This document shows positions 21,997 through 28,236 of a stretch of DNA of 34,987 nt, piece by piece (position 1 is the first letter of the stretch; each line of letters starts with the position of its first letter). The position numbers were made by a program, and so were the translations under genes. The DNA lies in IMG/VR virus record IMGVR_UViG_3300020401_000044, positions 1 to 34,987 of that record; one strand, written 5' to 3'. The DNA is from a virus. The notes beneath the pieces were generated by a model. That model worked only from the letters and a program-made list of their open reading frames with translations. It was not told the origin of the DNA and searched no databases.

Positions 21997-22191
21997 ATGG
22001 GATACGAACATATACAAAGAGGTGTATCAGAAGTATTACAGAAACAAGAAAAAGAGAAGCAAGACATACTACTTGTAACAGAAGAAATAGTATGTTGTGA
22101 GAAAGACCACCCAAAGGTATATATCAATGTACCATCAGGTGGAAAGGTGATGAGATGTCCATACTGTAATCAAGGATACATGAGAGAATAA
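21997..22191 (+). CDS. CHCC zinc-finger protein, NDUFS6-like
   Basis: 64 residues. The C-terminal half carries a Cys at 33/34, DHPKVYINV with H38, and CPYC with C54 and C57, the zf-CHCC pattern. In NDUFS6, a Complex I accessory subunit, the same zinc site reads C, GHPKVYINL, C-x2-C. Small proteins of this family are widespread in alphaproteobacteria. The N-terminal half is a charged helix. AGGAGAGGAGAG gives a very strong ribosome site. A role at Complex I is inferred from homology only. Confidence 0.78.
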   Translation: MGYEHIQRGVSEVLQKQEKEKQDILLVTEEIVCCEKDHPKVYINVPSGGKVMRCPYCNQGYMRE

Positions 22192-22433
22192 TGTATAGAA
22201 TTGTAACACAAAATAGATGTGTCTATTGTATTAAAGCGAAACAGTTAATGAACGAGAATGATATAGAGTATAGAGAGGATTCTTTGACCGGAAGTCCTTT
22301 TCTCAAAGAAGAAATGAAGCGTATGGGATATAAAACAGTACCACAGATATGGAATCATAGAGGAGAACATATAGGTGGATATGATGATTTAGTCAGATAT
22401 TTTGAAAGAACTATATTGAGTGAAACAAAGTGA
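22191..22433 (+). CDS. glutaredoxin
   Basis: 80 residues with the glutaredoxin active site CVYC at 10-13, the cis-proline motif TVPQI at 49-53 and the glutathione-binding GGYDD at 62-66. It reduces disulfides using glutathione; T4-like phages often encode one for ribonucleotide reductase. In this setting it might also serve Fe-S handling, but a dithiol site is more typical of a reductase. The start overlaps the zinc-finger gene (TAATG). Confidence 0.93.
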   Translation: MYRIVTQNRCVYCIKAKQLMNENDIEYREDSLTGSPFLKEEMKRMGYKTVPQIWNHRGEHIGGYDDLVRYFERTILSETK

Positions 22434-22521
22434 TTTAACCATATTGTCTATATGTGCGATAGTTTTACTACTATGTAATCTCTGCGTAGGAATCTATTTA
22501 ATTGTTTTAAAAATATGGTGA
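22420..22521 (+). CDS. 33-aa single-TM peptide (GTG start)
   Basis: A GTG start inside the end of the glutaredoxin gene. The product is one Cys-containing hydrophobic helix (ILSICAIVLLLCNLCVGIYL). Tentative. Confidence 0.35.
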   Translation: MKQSDLTILSICAIVLLLCNLCVGIYLIVLKIW

Positions 22522-22589
22522 AGTGTCCATTTGATTTTGTTGCATATCGGCTTTCGAAGCGATTTACCCCAAAAAATATATAGAGAATC

Positions 22590-22673
22590 TGTTGTAATAA
22601 TACAACAACCACCAAATTAATTTGCATTTATTTGCATAGGGCCCTTGACAACCCCTAGTATACCCTTTATACT
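22590..22673 (+). promoter_or_regulatory. dyad, A/T tracts and sigma70-type promoter
   Basis: Second copy of the module at 18940: TGTTGTA (22590-22596), 4-base loop, TACAACA (22601-22607), then TTTGCATTTATTTGCAT, then GCCCTTGACA (-35 at 22645-22650), 17-base spacer and TATACT (22668-22673). Dyad-to-promoter distance is within 2 bases of the first copy. Confidence 0.75.
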
Positions 22674-22706
22674 ATACTTGTAAACATTGAGAAAGGCATA
22701 TAAATT

Positions 22707-22934
22707 ATGAAAGATTCAGATAGATTCGAACAATATAGAACTGGTATGAATGTACTATTTAAGTATGTACCAGACTTTAGTGCACCCCTTATGATAGAAG
22801 GTGTGATTAAGAACATCGTTACCAATTCAACTGGAAAGAGATTAGAGTACCTCGAAGTTGAGGCGGTGAAGTCAAAGCTTATGCACTTCATAAGTAATGA
22901 TGAAGTTTATTCCACTATTGAGTATGGTGGTTAA
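22707..22934 (+). CDS. 75-aa hypothetical early protein
   Basis: Starts MKDSDRFEQYRTGMNVLFKY and has beta-like alternation, perhaps a small barrel. It is the first gene after the strong promoter at 22645 and is followed at once by a GC-rich structured RNA region. Not recognised. Confidence 0.6.
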   Translation: MKDSDRFEQYRTGMNVLFKYVPDFSAPLMIEGVIKNIVTNSTGKRLEYLEVEAVKSKLMHFISNDEVYSTIEYGG

Positions 22935-23067
22935 TATAGATTGAGGATTTGCACCTCCGACCCTACTGGAGTTCATATCGAACTAGGTGCTTAAAGAGCA
23001 CACTGCATAGGTCGGGGGCCTTACTGCGGCCGGCGGCGTAAAACATCACCGGCAGTTATAATCTATA
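22935..23067 (+). ncRNA. structured GC-rich RNA element, family unknown
   Basis: An outer stem pairs TATAGATT (22935-22942) with AATCTATA (23060-23067). Inside are: hairpin GAGG/CCTC with a 7-base loop (22943-22957); stem CGACC/GGTCG (22958-22962 with 23010-23014) enclosing hairpins AGTTC/GAACT (22970-22984) and GTGC/GCAC (22987-23001); and a compound GC-rich hairpin within 23023-23056. The stretch is much richer in G+C than its surroundings and has no convincing reading frame. It starts right after a stop codon, so it may be the 3' end of that mRNA or a processed RNA. The strand is inferred from the promoter; it could also fold on the minus strand. Confidence 0.5.
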
Positions 23068-23096
23068 AATGTAATAAAGATACAACGGAATATTTT

Positions 23097-23186
23097 ATGA
23101 TATGTAATTTTTATGGTAACCCAGACTACTGGCGAAATCACAATAACAAATGGTTAGAAGGTAAATGGTTAGTAAAGAAGAAATAA
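23097..23186 (+). CDS. 29-aa hypothetical peptide
   Basis: Aromatic and basic, starting MICNFYGNPDYWRNHNNKW, just after the structured RNA. It overlaps the next frame by 22 bases. Weak support. Confidence 0.35.
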   Translation: MICNFYGNPDYWRNHNNKWLEGKWLVKKK

Positions 23187-23278
23187 TCAAACGAATTAAA
23201 AAAGATATGCTTACAAAAGGTTATCTGAATAAGTATAGTAGTTGTTTAAGTAAGCCCACCCCCCGAAAATCTGACTAG
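23165..23278 (+). CDS. 37-aa basic peptide
   Basis: Starts MVSKEEIIKRIKKDMLTKGY and continues to a Ser/Pro/Lys-rich tail ending one base before the next gene. Weak support; helical N-terminus. Confidence 0.4.
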   Translation: MVSKEEIIKRIKKDMLTKGYLNKYSSCLSKPTPRKSD

Positions 23279-23279
23279 C

Positions 23280-23426
23280 ATGATTTCGACTCCTTGTATA
23301 AAGGTATGTAAACTGATTGGAAACAGATGTGTAGGGTGTGGTCGTACATTCAATCAAATTAGTAATTGGTTAAACTATACTGAAAGTAAACGAAAAAGAA
23401 TAATGGAGAAGTTGCATGGACAATGA
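23280..23426 (+). CDS. DUF1289 small Cys protein
   Basis: 48 residues. STPCIKVCKL, then CVGCGRTFNQISNWLNYTES and a basic helix, reproduce the DUF1289 pattern (S-P-C-x2-V-C, C-x-G-C-G-R-T-x2-E-I-x-x-W). Four Cys (C6, C10, C17, C20) suggest a metal or Fe-S site. The family is common in proteobacteria, often near respiratory or Fe-S genes, with unknown function. It overlaps the next gene by 11 bases. Confidence 0.75.
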   Translation: MISTPCIKVCKLIGNRCVGCGRTFNQISNWLNYTESKRKRIMEKLHGQ

Positions 23427-23577
23427 CCCTTATTTACAATTAATGAATGAAATGAAAAGTATTCGTAAAGAGATGAAAGAATTAAACGATAAACTGGACA
23501 GCCATATATCGTTTATAGAAGGCGTATATCGTGGACTACGACACCCACTTGACAAAGTAAAGGGTTGGTTCTCATGA
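23416..23577 (+). CDS. 53-aa coiled-coil protein
   Basis: Starts MDNDPYLQLMNEMKSIRKEM with heptad spacing through about residue 35, then a short basic end. Not recognised. Confidence 0.55.
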   Translation: MDNDPYLQLMNEMKSIRKEMKELNDKLDSHISFIEGVYRGLRHPLDKVKGWFS

Positions 23578-23585
23578 TATGCCTA

Positions 23586-23614
23586 TTGACAAATCGTAGT
23601 TACTGTGATATAGT
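23586..23614 (+). promoter_or_regulatory. sigma70-type promoter
   Basis: TTGACA and TATAGT with a 17-base spacer, 34 bases before the next gene. Confidence 0.7.
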
Positions 23615-23648
23615 AGCTACATAATAATAACTAAACTATGGAGTGTAT

Positions 23649-23921
23649 ATGTATAAAAAATTAAGTACAACACAAAAAATTATAAACAAACTTAACTCTG
23701 GTCGTAATGTGACTTGGTCTTATCTCAAGACAAAAGTTAAATCACCTAGAAAACTGATTGATTCATTGAGAGCATCAGGTATGTGTATCTATCGTAATAA
23801 TACTACACAAGGTGTTGCGTATAGAGTTGGTAGACCATCAAGAGCTATGATTGCTGCGGCAAATGTTGCTATGGGTTCTACTGCATTAGCTTACTTTGGT
23901 AATACTGGTGCGAATTCGTAA
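23649..23921 (+). CDS. winged-helix-like small protein
   Basis: About 90 residues. STTQKIINKLNSGRNVTWSY followed by KSPRKLIDSLRASGMCIYRN and then V-A-Y-R-V-G looks like a helix-turn-helix with a wing, as in small phage DNA-binding proteins. An Ala-rich C-terminus follows (MIAAANVAMGSTALAYFG). GGAG at 23640-23643 favours the ATG at 23649 over GTG at 23643. A regulator role is inference. Confidence 0.6.
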   Translation: MYKKLSTTQKIINKLNSGRNVTWSYLKTKVKSPRKLIDSLRASGMCIYRNNTTQGVAYRVGRPSRAMIAAANVAMGSTALAYFGNTGANS

Positions 23922-24063
23922 AGAAGTTTTAGCTGGATGGACACTCATTGCTTTGATAGTAATGAGTGTTTACTCTTTTTGCTCAATGTCGATGCAAGTG
24001 CTCGATGAGAAGCATAAGAATATGACTTACGAGGAATGGGTTAAGCCTCGTCTGTTACAGTAA
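23908..24063 (+). CDS. 51-aa membrane-anchored protein (GTG start)
   Basis: One N-terminal membrane helix (LAGWTLIALIVMSVYSFC) followed by a charged soluble tail (LDEKHKNMTYEEWVKPRL). It overlaps the preceding gene by 14 bases and uses GTG. Not recognised. Confidence 0.45.
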   Translation: MRIRKEVLAGWTLIALIVMSVYSFCSMSMQVLDEKHKNMTYEEWVKPRLLQ

Positions 24064-24067
24064 AAAA

Positions 24068-24121
24068 ATAGCGTAAAAAAAGCGTGAAGACCCTTGACTT
24101 ATATTGAGAGTATGTTATAGT
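24068..24121 (+). promoter_or_regulatory. A-tract element with sigma70-type promoter
   Basis: GCGT repeats around an A tract (GCGTAAAAAAAGCGT), then CCCTTGACT (-35 at 24094-24099), a 16-base spacer and TATAGT (24116-24121). Variant of the TGCA/A-tract promoters upstream. Confidence 0.65.
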
Positions 24122-24142
24122 AATATAGAAAAGAAAGAATTT

Positions 24143-24310
24143 ATGAAAAAAAGATTATTACCCTTTAGAAGTGACAGAGTAGCAAAGTATTATGCAGAGT
24201 ACCCTGGGTCAGTTTATATCGGTTGGGTCGATAAGAAAGACTTACCCTATCGTTGTGCCTTTGGTGATTACGATGGTGGTGCGTATTGTGTAGAAAGAGA
24301 TGATGAATGA
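24143..24310 (+). CDS. 55-aa hypothetical protein
   Basis: Starts MKKRLLPFRSDRVAKYYAEY; an acidic end follows (CVERDDE). The ATG at 24143 lies just after AAGAAAG and suits the promoter; an ATG at 24104 would lie inside it. Overlaps the next gene by 4 bases. Confidence 0.55.
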   Translation: MKKRLLPFRSDRVAKYYAEYPGSVYIGWVDKKDLPYRCAFGDYDGGAYCVERDDE

Positions 24311-24504
24311 GTTATACTTTGTTTATTGTTTTAATTTTTACAAATGTGTTTGAAGGTCAACAAAAGACTTTTAGTATTGATGTACCTGACCAGACGATTG
24401 AAACTTGCGATGAGGCAATTGAGAATCTACAAATTGATTTAGATTTTCCTGGTATGAAATTTAGTGTCGCTGCGTATTGTGAACCAGGAGGTACAAATGC
24501 TTAA
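24307..24504 (+). CDS. small exported protein
   Basis: 65 residues with a short hydrophobic N-terminus (SYTLFIVLIFTNVF) and an acidic soluble part with two Cys, consistent with export and a disulfide. Not recognised. Confidence 0.5.
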   Translation: MSYTLFIVLIFTNVFEGQQKTFSIDVPDQTIETCDEAIENLQIDLDFPGMKFSVAAYCEPGGTNA

Positions 24505-24643
24505 TGTTTGGTATAAAGTTTGTGACTTTGTTGAATTTAAAATGTGGCCACATAAATTAGAGATACTTGTATTGATACAAGCAATACTTTCTTTGATATT
24601 GATATTTGGTTTGTTTTATTCATTAGGAGTTGATTGTTCATGA
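24497..24643 (+). CDS. 48-aa single-TM protein
   Basis: Amphipathic N-terminus then one membrane helix (LEILVLIQAILSLILIFGLF). CAGGAGG precedes the start. Overlaps both neighbours. Not recognised. Confidence 0.5.
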   Translation: MLNVWYKVCDFVEFKMWPHKLEILVLIQAILSLILIFGLFYSLGVDCS

Positions 24644-24843
24644 GTTGGAAAGTAAATTCAGAAAGAATAGCAAAAAGACACAACATACAAACATTTGATA
24701 AGTTGACTTATGAACAAGCAAAAGAAATAGGTTTTTGTTATTGTGTACCTTACACAAACAAAGAAGCATCAAAAGAATATGCAAAAGGTGCGAAGGCAGA
24801 ATTAGATTATAAATTTGAACAATGGAAGAAAGGAGCATCATGA
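24640..24843 (+). CDS. 67-aa basic hypothetical protein
   Basis: Starts MSWKVNSERIAKRHNIQTFD; helical, with C-Y-C near the middle. Joined to its neighbours by ATGA overlaps. Not recognised. Confidence 0.5.
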   Translation: MSWKVNSERIAKRHNIQTFDKLTYEQAKEIGFCYCVPYTNKEASKEYAKGAKAELDYKFEQWKKGAS

Positions 24844-24998
24844 AACTATTAATTGGTATAATCATTGGATTCTTTTTGACTTGGTATTTTCCAATCGAAG
24901 ATGAAATTGAATCAGCATTTAATAACTCTGATAGATTTTTAGAAGCTGTCATGGACACAATGAATGAAGTCAAAGAAGATAATTCAGTTTCCGAGTAA
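24840..24998 (+). CDS. 52-aa membrane-anchored acidic protein
   Basis: An N-terminal membrane helix (KLLIGIIIGFFLTWYF) followed by an acidic helical tail. GGAG precedes the ATG. Not recognised. Confidence 0.5.
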   Translation: MKLLIGIIIGFFLTWYFPIEDEIESAFNNSDRFLEAVMDTMNEVKEDNSVSE

Positions 24999-25176
24999 AC
25001 AAGAGTTTCGTATAGAGTTTATGATAGATGATGAAATCTCTATGAGAGGCTCTAGTCAAAACATACATTGGAAAATAGAACATAATTATGGTATCGCTAA
25101 AGTACAAGCGAGAACAAGAAAACAAGCAAAAGAATTCATCTGTGAGTGTATAGATGTTTTAGAATGGATAGAATGA
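24964..25176 (+). CDS. 70-aa hypothetical protein
   Basis: Starts MKSKKIIQFPSKQEFRIEFM; mixed alpha-beta (KVQARTRKQAKEFICECIDV near the end). It overlaps the previous gene by 35 bases. Not recognised. Confidence 0.5.
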   Translation: MKSKKIIQFPSKQEFRIEFMIDDEISMRGSSQNIHWKIEHNYGIAKVQARTRKQAKEFICECIDVLEWIE

Positions 25177-25280
25177 AATATACTTTAATACTACTGGCAA
25201 CAATATTATGCTCAAGTTGTTCAAATGTACAACTTGGTTGGAATGAAGATTGTCAATGTCAATTACGAAAACAATTTTAA
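25164..25280 (+). CDS. 38-aa lipoprotein-like peptide
   Basis: A basic start then a hydrophobic core and C-S-S-C (TLILLATILCSSCSN), like a lipoprotein signal peptide although the lipobox is imperfect. Four Cys overall. An in-frame ATG at 25173 is also possible. It stands directly before a clearer lipoprotein. Confidence 0.5.
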   Translation: MDRMKYTLILLATILCSSCSNVQLGWNEDCQCQLRKQF

Positions 25281-25290
25281 GGAGAAGTAT

Positions 25291-25413
25291 ATGAAAATAT
25301 TTTTAGTTGCATCTTTACTGTGTATCAGTGCATGTGCAGATAAAGGATATGAAGCATTACCTAATCACGACCACATTAAGTGTACTGGTAAGTGTGATGT
25401 AAGATTAAAATAG
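25291..25413 (+). CDS. 40-aa lipoprotein
   Basis: MKIFLVASLLCISAC: a short signal peptide with lipobox I-S-A-C, then a small mature part with H-D-H and two further Cys. AAGGAG precedes the ATG. Two tandem small lipoproteins may suggest an envelope role (spanin-like or superinfection control), not proven. Confidence 0.65.
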   Translation: MKIFLVASLLCISACADKGYEALPNHDHIKCTGKCDVRLK

Positions 25414-25421
25414 GAGTTCGT

Positions 25422-25490
25422 ATGAACAAAGATAGATTATGTGCATACTTATTAGTAGCACTCTTTGCAATACTTTACATCATAGGATAA
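25422..25490 (+). CDS. 22-aa membrane peptide
   Basis: TAGGAG precedes the ATG; the product is one hydrophobic helix after MNKDRLCAY. Tentative because of size. Confidence 0.4.
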   Translation: MNKDRLCAYLLVALFAILYIIG

Positions 25491-25525
25491 CATCATGTGT
25501 GGTTGGTATCCTTTAGAAATAGAAC

Positions 25526-25672
25526 ATGGACGAAAGAATAAACGAAATATGGAACGAGTTACAAAACCACTTCTCAAGCGAAGTACCAAACCCATACAAC
25601 TATCCTAAATGTTTTTGGTATTATTTGCAAGTTTATAAGTTTGATAAAGATGAAGGTAGAGTTAATAGATAA
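25526..25672 (+). CDS. 48-aa hypothetical protein
   Basis: Starts MDERINEIWNELQNHFSSEV and has an aromatic middle (NYPKCFWYYLQVYKF). It overlaps thyX by 23 bases. A second frame from 25495 runs through the same bases but is less protein-like. Confidence 0.5.
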   Translation: MDERINEIWNELQNHFSSEVPNPYNYPKCFWYYLQVYKFDKDEGRVNR

Positions 25673-26285
25673 AATGGGAACTGACTTGTCTGTTGTAAAT
25701 GCAGCAAGAGTATCCTACGCAAAAGTAAAAGAGAAATTTGAAGCTTCAGATGAACGATTAATTCGTTATCTGGCAGAACACAATCACTGGTCGCCTTTCG
25801 CACATACCTTTCTTTCTTTTCGCATCAAGGCACCAGTGTTTGTGGCTAGACAATTAGTCAAACATCAAATAGGTTTAGTTTGGAATGAAGAGAGTCGTAG
25901 ATATATTTCTGATGATGTAGAAATATATCGCATAATAAACTGGAGAGAGAAACCACAACATAGTAAACAAGGTAGTGGTGAGAATTTAAAACTATCTATT
26001 GATATTCAAACTGAAATAAATGAACATTTAAATCAAGGTGTAAGTCTTTACAAAAAATTATTAAATGAAGGTGTTGCACCAGAACAAGCTCGTTCTGTAT
26101 TACCACAGAGTATGCACACGAATTGGATATGGTCTGGAACACTATATGCTTTTGCAAGAGTGTGTGGTTTACGATTAGATGACCATGCACAAAAAGAAAC
26201 GCAACAGATTGCAAAACAATTAGACATACATTGTGAAGATGCATTTCCTATCTCATGGAAATACTTGACAAAACATAAGGAATAA
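25650..26285 (+). CDS. thyX: flavin-dependent thymidylate synthase ThyX
   Basis: 211 residues from the ATG at 25650. ThyX makes dTMP from dUMP using FAD and methylene-tetrahydrofolate, supplying phage DNA synthesis. The signature region reads KHQIGLVWNEESRRY (from residue 71), a divergent RHRxxSxNExSxRY motif with one extra residue, as in other phage members. HWSPFAH near residue 46 and LPQSMHTNWIWSG near 150 are the other family blocks. An in-frame TTG at 25641 is less likely as start. Confidence 0.93.
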   Translation: MKVELIDKMGTDLSVVNAARVSYAKVKEKFEASDERLIRYLAEHNHWSPFAHTFLSFRIKAPVFVARQLVKHQIGLVWNEESRRYISDDVEIYRIINWREKPQHSKQGSGENLKLSIDIQTEINEHLNQGVSLYKKLLNEGVAPEQARSVLPQSMHTNWIWSGTLYAFARVCGLRLDDHAQKETQQIAKQLDIHCEDAFPISWKYLTKHKE

Positions 26286-26291
26286 AGTATA

Positions 26292-26366
26292 ATGAGTAAA
26301 TGGTGGAAAGGGTTTCTATTTGGAGTCCTCACAACAATAATAACTTTAATACTATTAATAAGATGA
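26292..26366 (+). CDS. 24-aa membrane peptide
   Basis: MSKWWKGFLFGVL then a hydrophobic stretch ending LIR; one membrane helix. Its stop overlaps the next ATG (ATGA). Confidence 0.4.
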   Translation: MSKWWKGFLFGVLTTIITLILLIR

Positions 26367-26560
26367 TATTAGAATCTGAAATCTTACGACAAGCAATCAA
26401 TGATTGTGGTTCTATGGTTCGTAAGTATCAATTTGAAAAAGACAAAAAAGATATATGTTCTTTTTGGTGGAAACAAATTATTCAACTTACAAAAAAAAGA
26501 AAAAAAGTTTTGAAAGAAGAACATCGACAGGCCAAAGAGATAGCTGATTATTTCGAATAA
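26363..26560 (+). CDS. 65-aa basic helical protein
   Basis: Starts MILESEILRQAINDCGSMVR; the second half is Lys/Arg-rich. It ends 8 bases before gp5 and contains the late promoter box in its last codons. Not recognised. Confidence 0.5.
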   Translation: MILESEILRQAINDCGSMVRKYQFEKDKKDICSFWWKQIIQLTKKRKKVLKEEHRQAKEIADYFE

Positions 26561-26563
26561 ATA
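26556..26563 (+). promoter_or_regulatory. possible late promoter for gp5
   Basis: AATAAATA ends 5 bases before the gp5 ATG, the same spacing as the exact box before gp4. A leaderless transcript would result. Confidence 0.4.
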
Positions 26564-26568
26564 AGAGT

Positions 26569-27663
26569 ATGGAAAATTCATACTTTATGGGCCGAGATGG
26601 TTTTATGTGGTTCATTGGTGTCGTTGAAGATAGAAACGACCCAGAGAGATTAGGCCGAGTCAGAGTTCGTGCACTTGGCTATCACACCGAAGATAAAACT
26701 AAAATCCCAACAGACAGTTTACCTTGGGCAACAGTAATGATGCCTGTTACTACACCATCTATGAATGGTTTAGGTCACACACCTTTTTTAGTACAAGGTT
26801 CGTGGGTAATTGGTTTTTACAGAGATTCTCAACATCTACAAGAACCTGTAATCATGGGAACTCTTCCAGGTAGACCAGCTGACTATTCAAATACTGATAC
26901 AGGTTTTAGTGACCCTGGTGATAATAAAGATTATGGTTATTACGATAAAGAAAAAGACACCTATACATATCCTGTAAGAAAAGAAGAGTCAGATATAAAT
27001 CGTTTGGCTGTACCAAGTGTAACTCATGGTAATCGTTCAGCCAGAGATGACGCAGCAACACTTGAAGTACCTTTAGCAAATACAACGACCACTTGGGACG
27101 AACTTAAAACAACTGATGAAACATCAAGAGGTAAAACAGAAGAACGAGGAACATCTACTGAAACAAATGATGAAAGAGAAGAAAAGAAAAGAGTTGGTTC
27201 TGAATATCCATACAATCATGTTAGAGAAACAGAATCTGGTCACATTGTAGAATTTGATGATACTCCGTTTGCAGAGCGTGTGCACGAATATCATCGTACT
27301 GGAACTTTTTACGAAGTAGATGCTGATGGTAATAAGGTAACAAGAATTGTTGGAAGTAATTATGAAGTTGTTGCAGGTTCTGAATTTGTAAATGTTAAAG
27401 GTGATTGTAATTTAACAATAGACTCTAATTGTAGAACTTATGTAAAAGGTAATTGGGATATACAAGTTGATGGTAACCTGACAGAAGTAATTAAAGGTAA
27501 TCATACTGAAACGATTGATGGTAGTCATTCTGAAACAATTAAAAAATCTCAATCATCAAGTGTAACAGGAAGTGTATCAGAAACTTATGGTGGAAACCAA
27601 GATACTAGAGTTACAGGTAATATAGATATTCGTGGTAAACGAATAGATTTAAACAAGGAGTAA
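26569..27663 (+). CDS. 5: gp5-like spike protein without lysozyme domain
   Basis: 364 residues against 575 in T4. The N-terminal OB-fold is clear (GVVEDRNDPERLGRVRVRAL, then LPWATVMMPV and QGSWVIGFYRD), followed by a polar linker and a C-terminal beta-helix of repeated V-x-G-N/D-type octads from about residue 270 (KGDCNLTID, KGNWDIQVDGN, KGNHTETIDG). The lysozyme domain between them in T4 is missing, as in cyanophage relatives, so cell-wall cutting must come from elsewhere. A PAAR tip gene lies downstream. Confidence 0.92.
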   Translation: MENSYFMGRDGFMWFIGVVEDRNDPERLGRVRVRALGYHTEDKTKIPTDSLPWATVMMPVTTPSMNGLGHTPFLVQGSWVIGFYRDSQHLQEPVIMGTLPGRPADYSNTDTGFSDPGDNKDYGYYDKEKDTYTYPVRKEESDINRLAVPSVTHGNRSARDDAATLEVPLANTTTTWDELKTTDETSRGKTEERGTSTETNDEREEKKRVGSEYPYNHVRETESGHIVEFDDTPFAERVHEYHRTGTFYEVDADGNKVTRIVGSNYEVVAGSEFVNVKGDCNLTIDSNCRTYVKGNWDIQVDGNLTEVIKGNHTETIDGSHSETIKKSQSSSVTGSVSETYGGNQDTRVTGNIDIRGKRIDLNKE

Positions 27664-27665
27664 TC

Positions 27666-27887
27666 ATGGGTCATGATGATAGTCCAATAATTATAGAGCA
27701 AAGTATAGATAACTTTGAAGGAACTAAAAGTATTAATGTTAATGCTTCAGAAGGTATGTCCGATGTAGAAGCTGGAATACAATTTATTTATGATATAAAA
27801 TATCATACAACAGATATTGCTATAGCAACAGCGTATGGTCTTTTCATTTATTTAATCGTTAGACTCATAAATAAAATTACATCATAG
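27666..27887 (+). CDS. small membrane-anchored protein
   Basis: 73 residues with an acidic N-terminus and a C-terminal membrane helix (IAIATAYGLFIYLIVRLI). AAGGAG lies before the ATG, directly after gp5. Possibly a virion or lysis accessory; not recognised. Confidence 0.6.
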   Translation: MGHDDSPIIIEQSIDNFEGTKSINVNASEGMSDVEAGIQFIYDIKYHTTDIAIATAYGLFIYLIVRLINKITS

Positions 27888-27896
27888 GAAGATATA

Positions 27897-28043
27897 ATGC
27901 CACCTAGAAAATCTAGAAAAATACAAGTGATAGTTCACGAACCTACATTTAAAAGAACATCTATTGGTAGAGGTAAAGTAAAAACATCTACAATGAATAA
28001 AAACAAAAGAAGAAGTTGGAAGAAGTATCGTGGCCAAGGGTGA
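27897..28043 (+). CDS. 48-aa very basic conserved protein
   Basis: MPPRKSRKIQV, then FKRTSIGRGKVKTS and NKNKRRSWKKYRGQG: a Lys/Arg-rich protein of a type often found near gp5 in T4-like marine phages. RNA or DNA binding is likely by charge. It overlaps the next gene by 14 bases. Confidence 0.65.
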   Translation: MPPRKSRKIQVIVHEPTFKRTSIGRGKVKTSTMNKNKRRSWKKYRGQG

Positions 28044-28236
28044 TGGAGAATATATTATACTGGTGAATGGTAGAGTGAAAACTTATACCAACTGGGAAGA
28101 TTTACCTAGTTCGTTTGAGAACATAATTAAATTTAATCCGACACCTCCTCCTTCACCTCACACAAAAGAAGACCACGACTATATAGAAACATTTGATAAG
28201 AAACTTCACGAACTTATGGATAGAGAGGAAGAGTAA
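28030..28236 (+). CDS. 68-aa acidic protein (GTG start)
   Basis: A GTG start inside the preceding gene. The product has a beta-hairpin start (GEYIILVNGRVKTYTNWEDL), a Pro-rich middle and an acidic helix. Its stop overlaps the next ATG. Not recognised. Confidence 0.55.
   Translation: MAKGDGEYIILVNGRVKTYTNWEDLPSSFENIIKFNPTPPPSPHTKEDHDYIETFDKKLHELMDREEE

Noticed and set aside
22935-23067. tRNA gene on the minus strand (T-arm-like GGAGGTGCAAATCC and a 7-base anticodon-like loop)
   Set aside because: The T stem has only 4 bp, there is no CCA, the anticodon loop lacks U33, the D arm is missing and the element is far too long. A structured RNA of other type fits better.
25495-25608. 37-codon frame starting MCGWYPLEIEHG
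   Set aside because: It shares bases with the more protein-like frame 25526-25672, and its basic Thr/Lys-rich end looks like an out-of-frame product. Not fully excluded.
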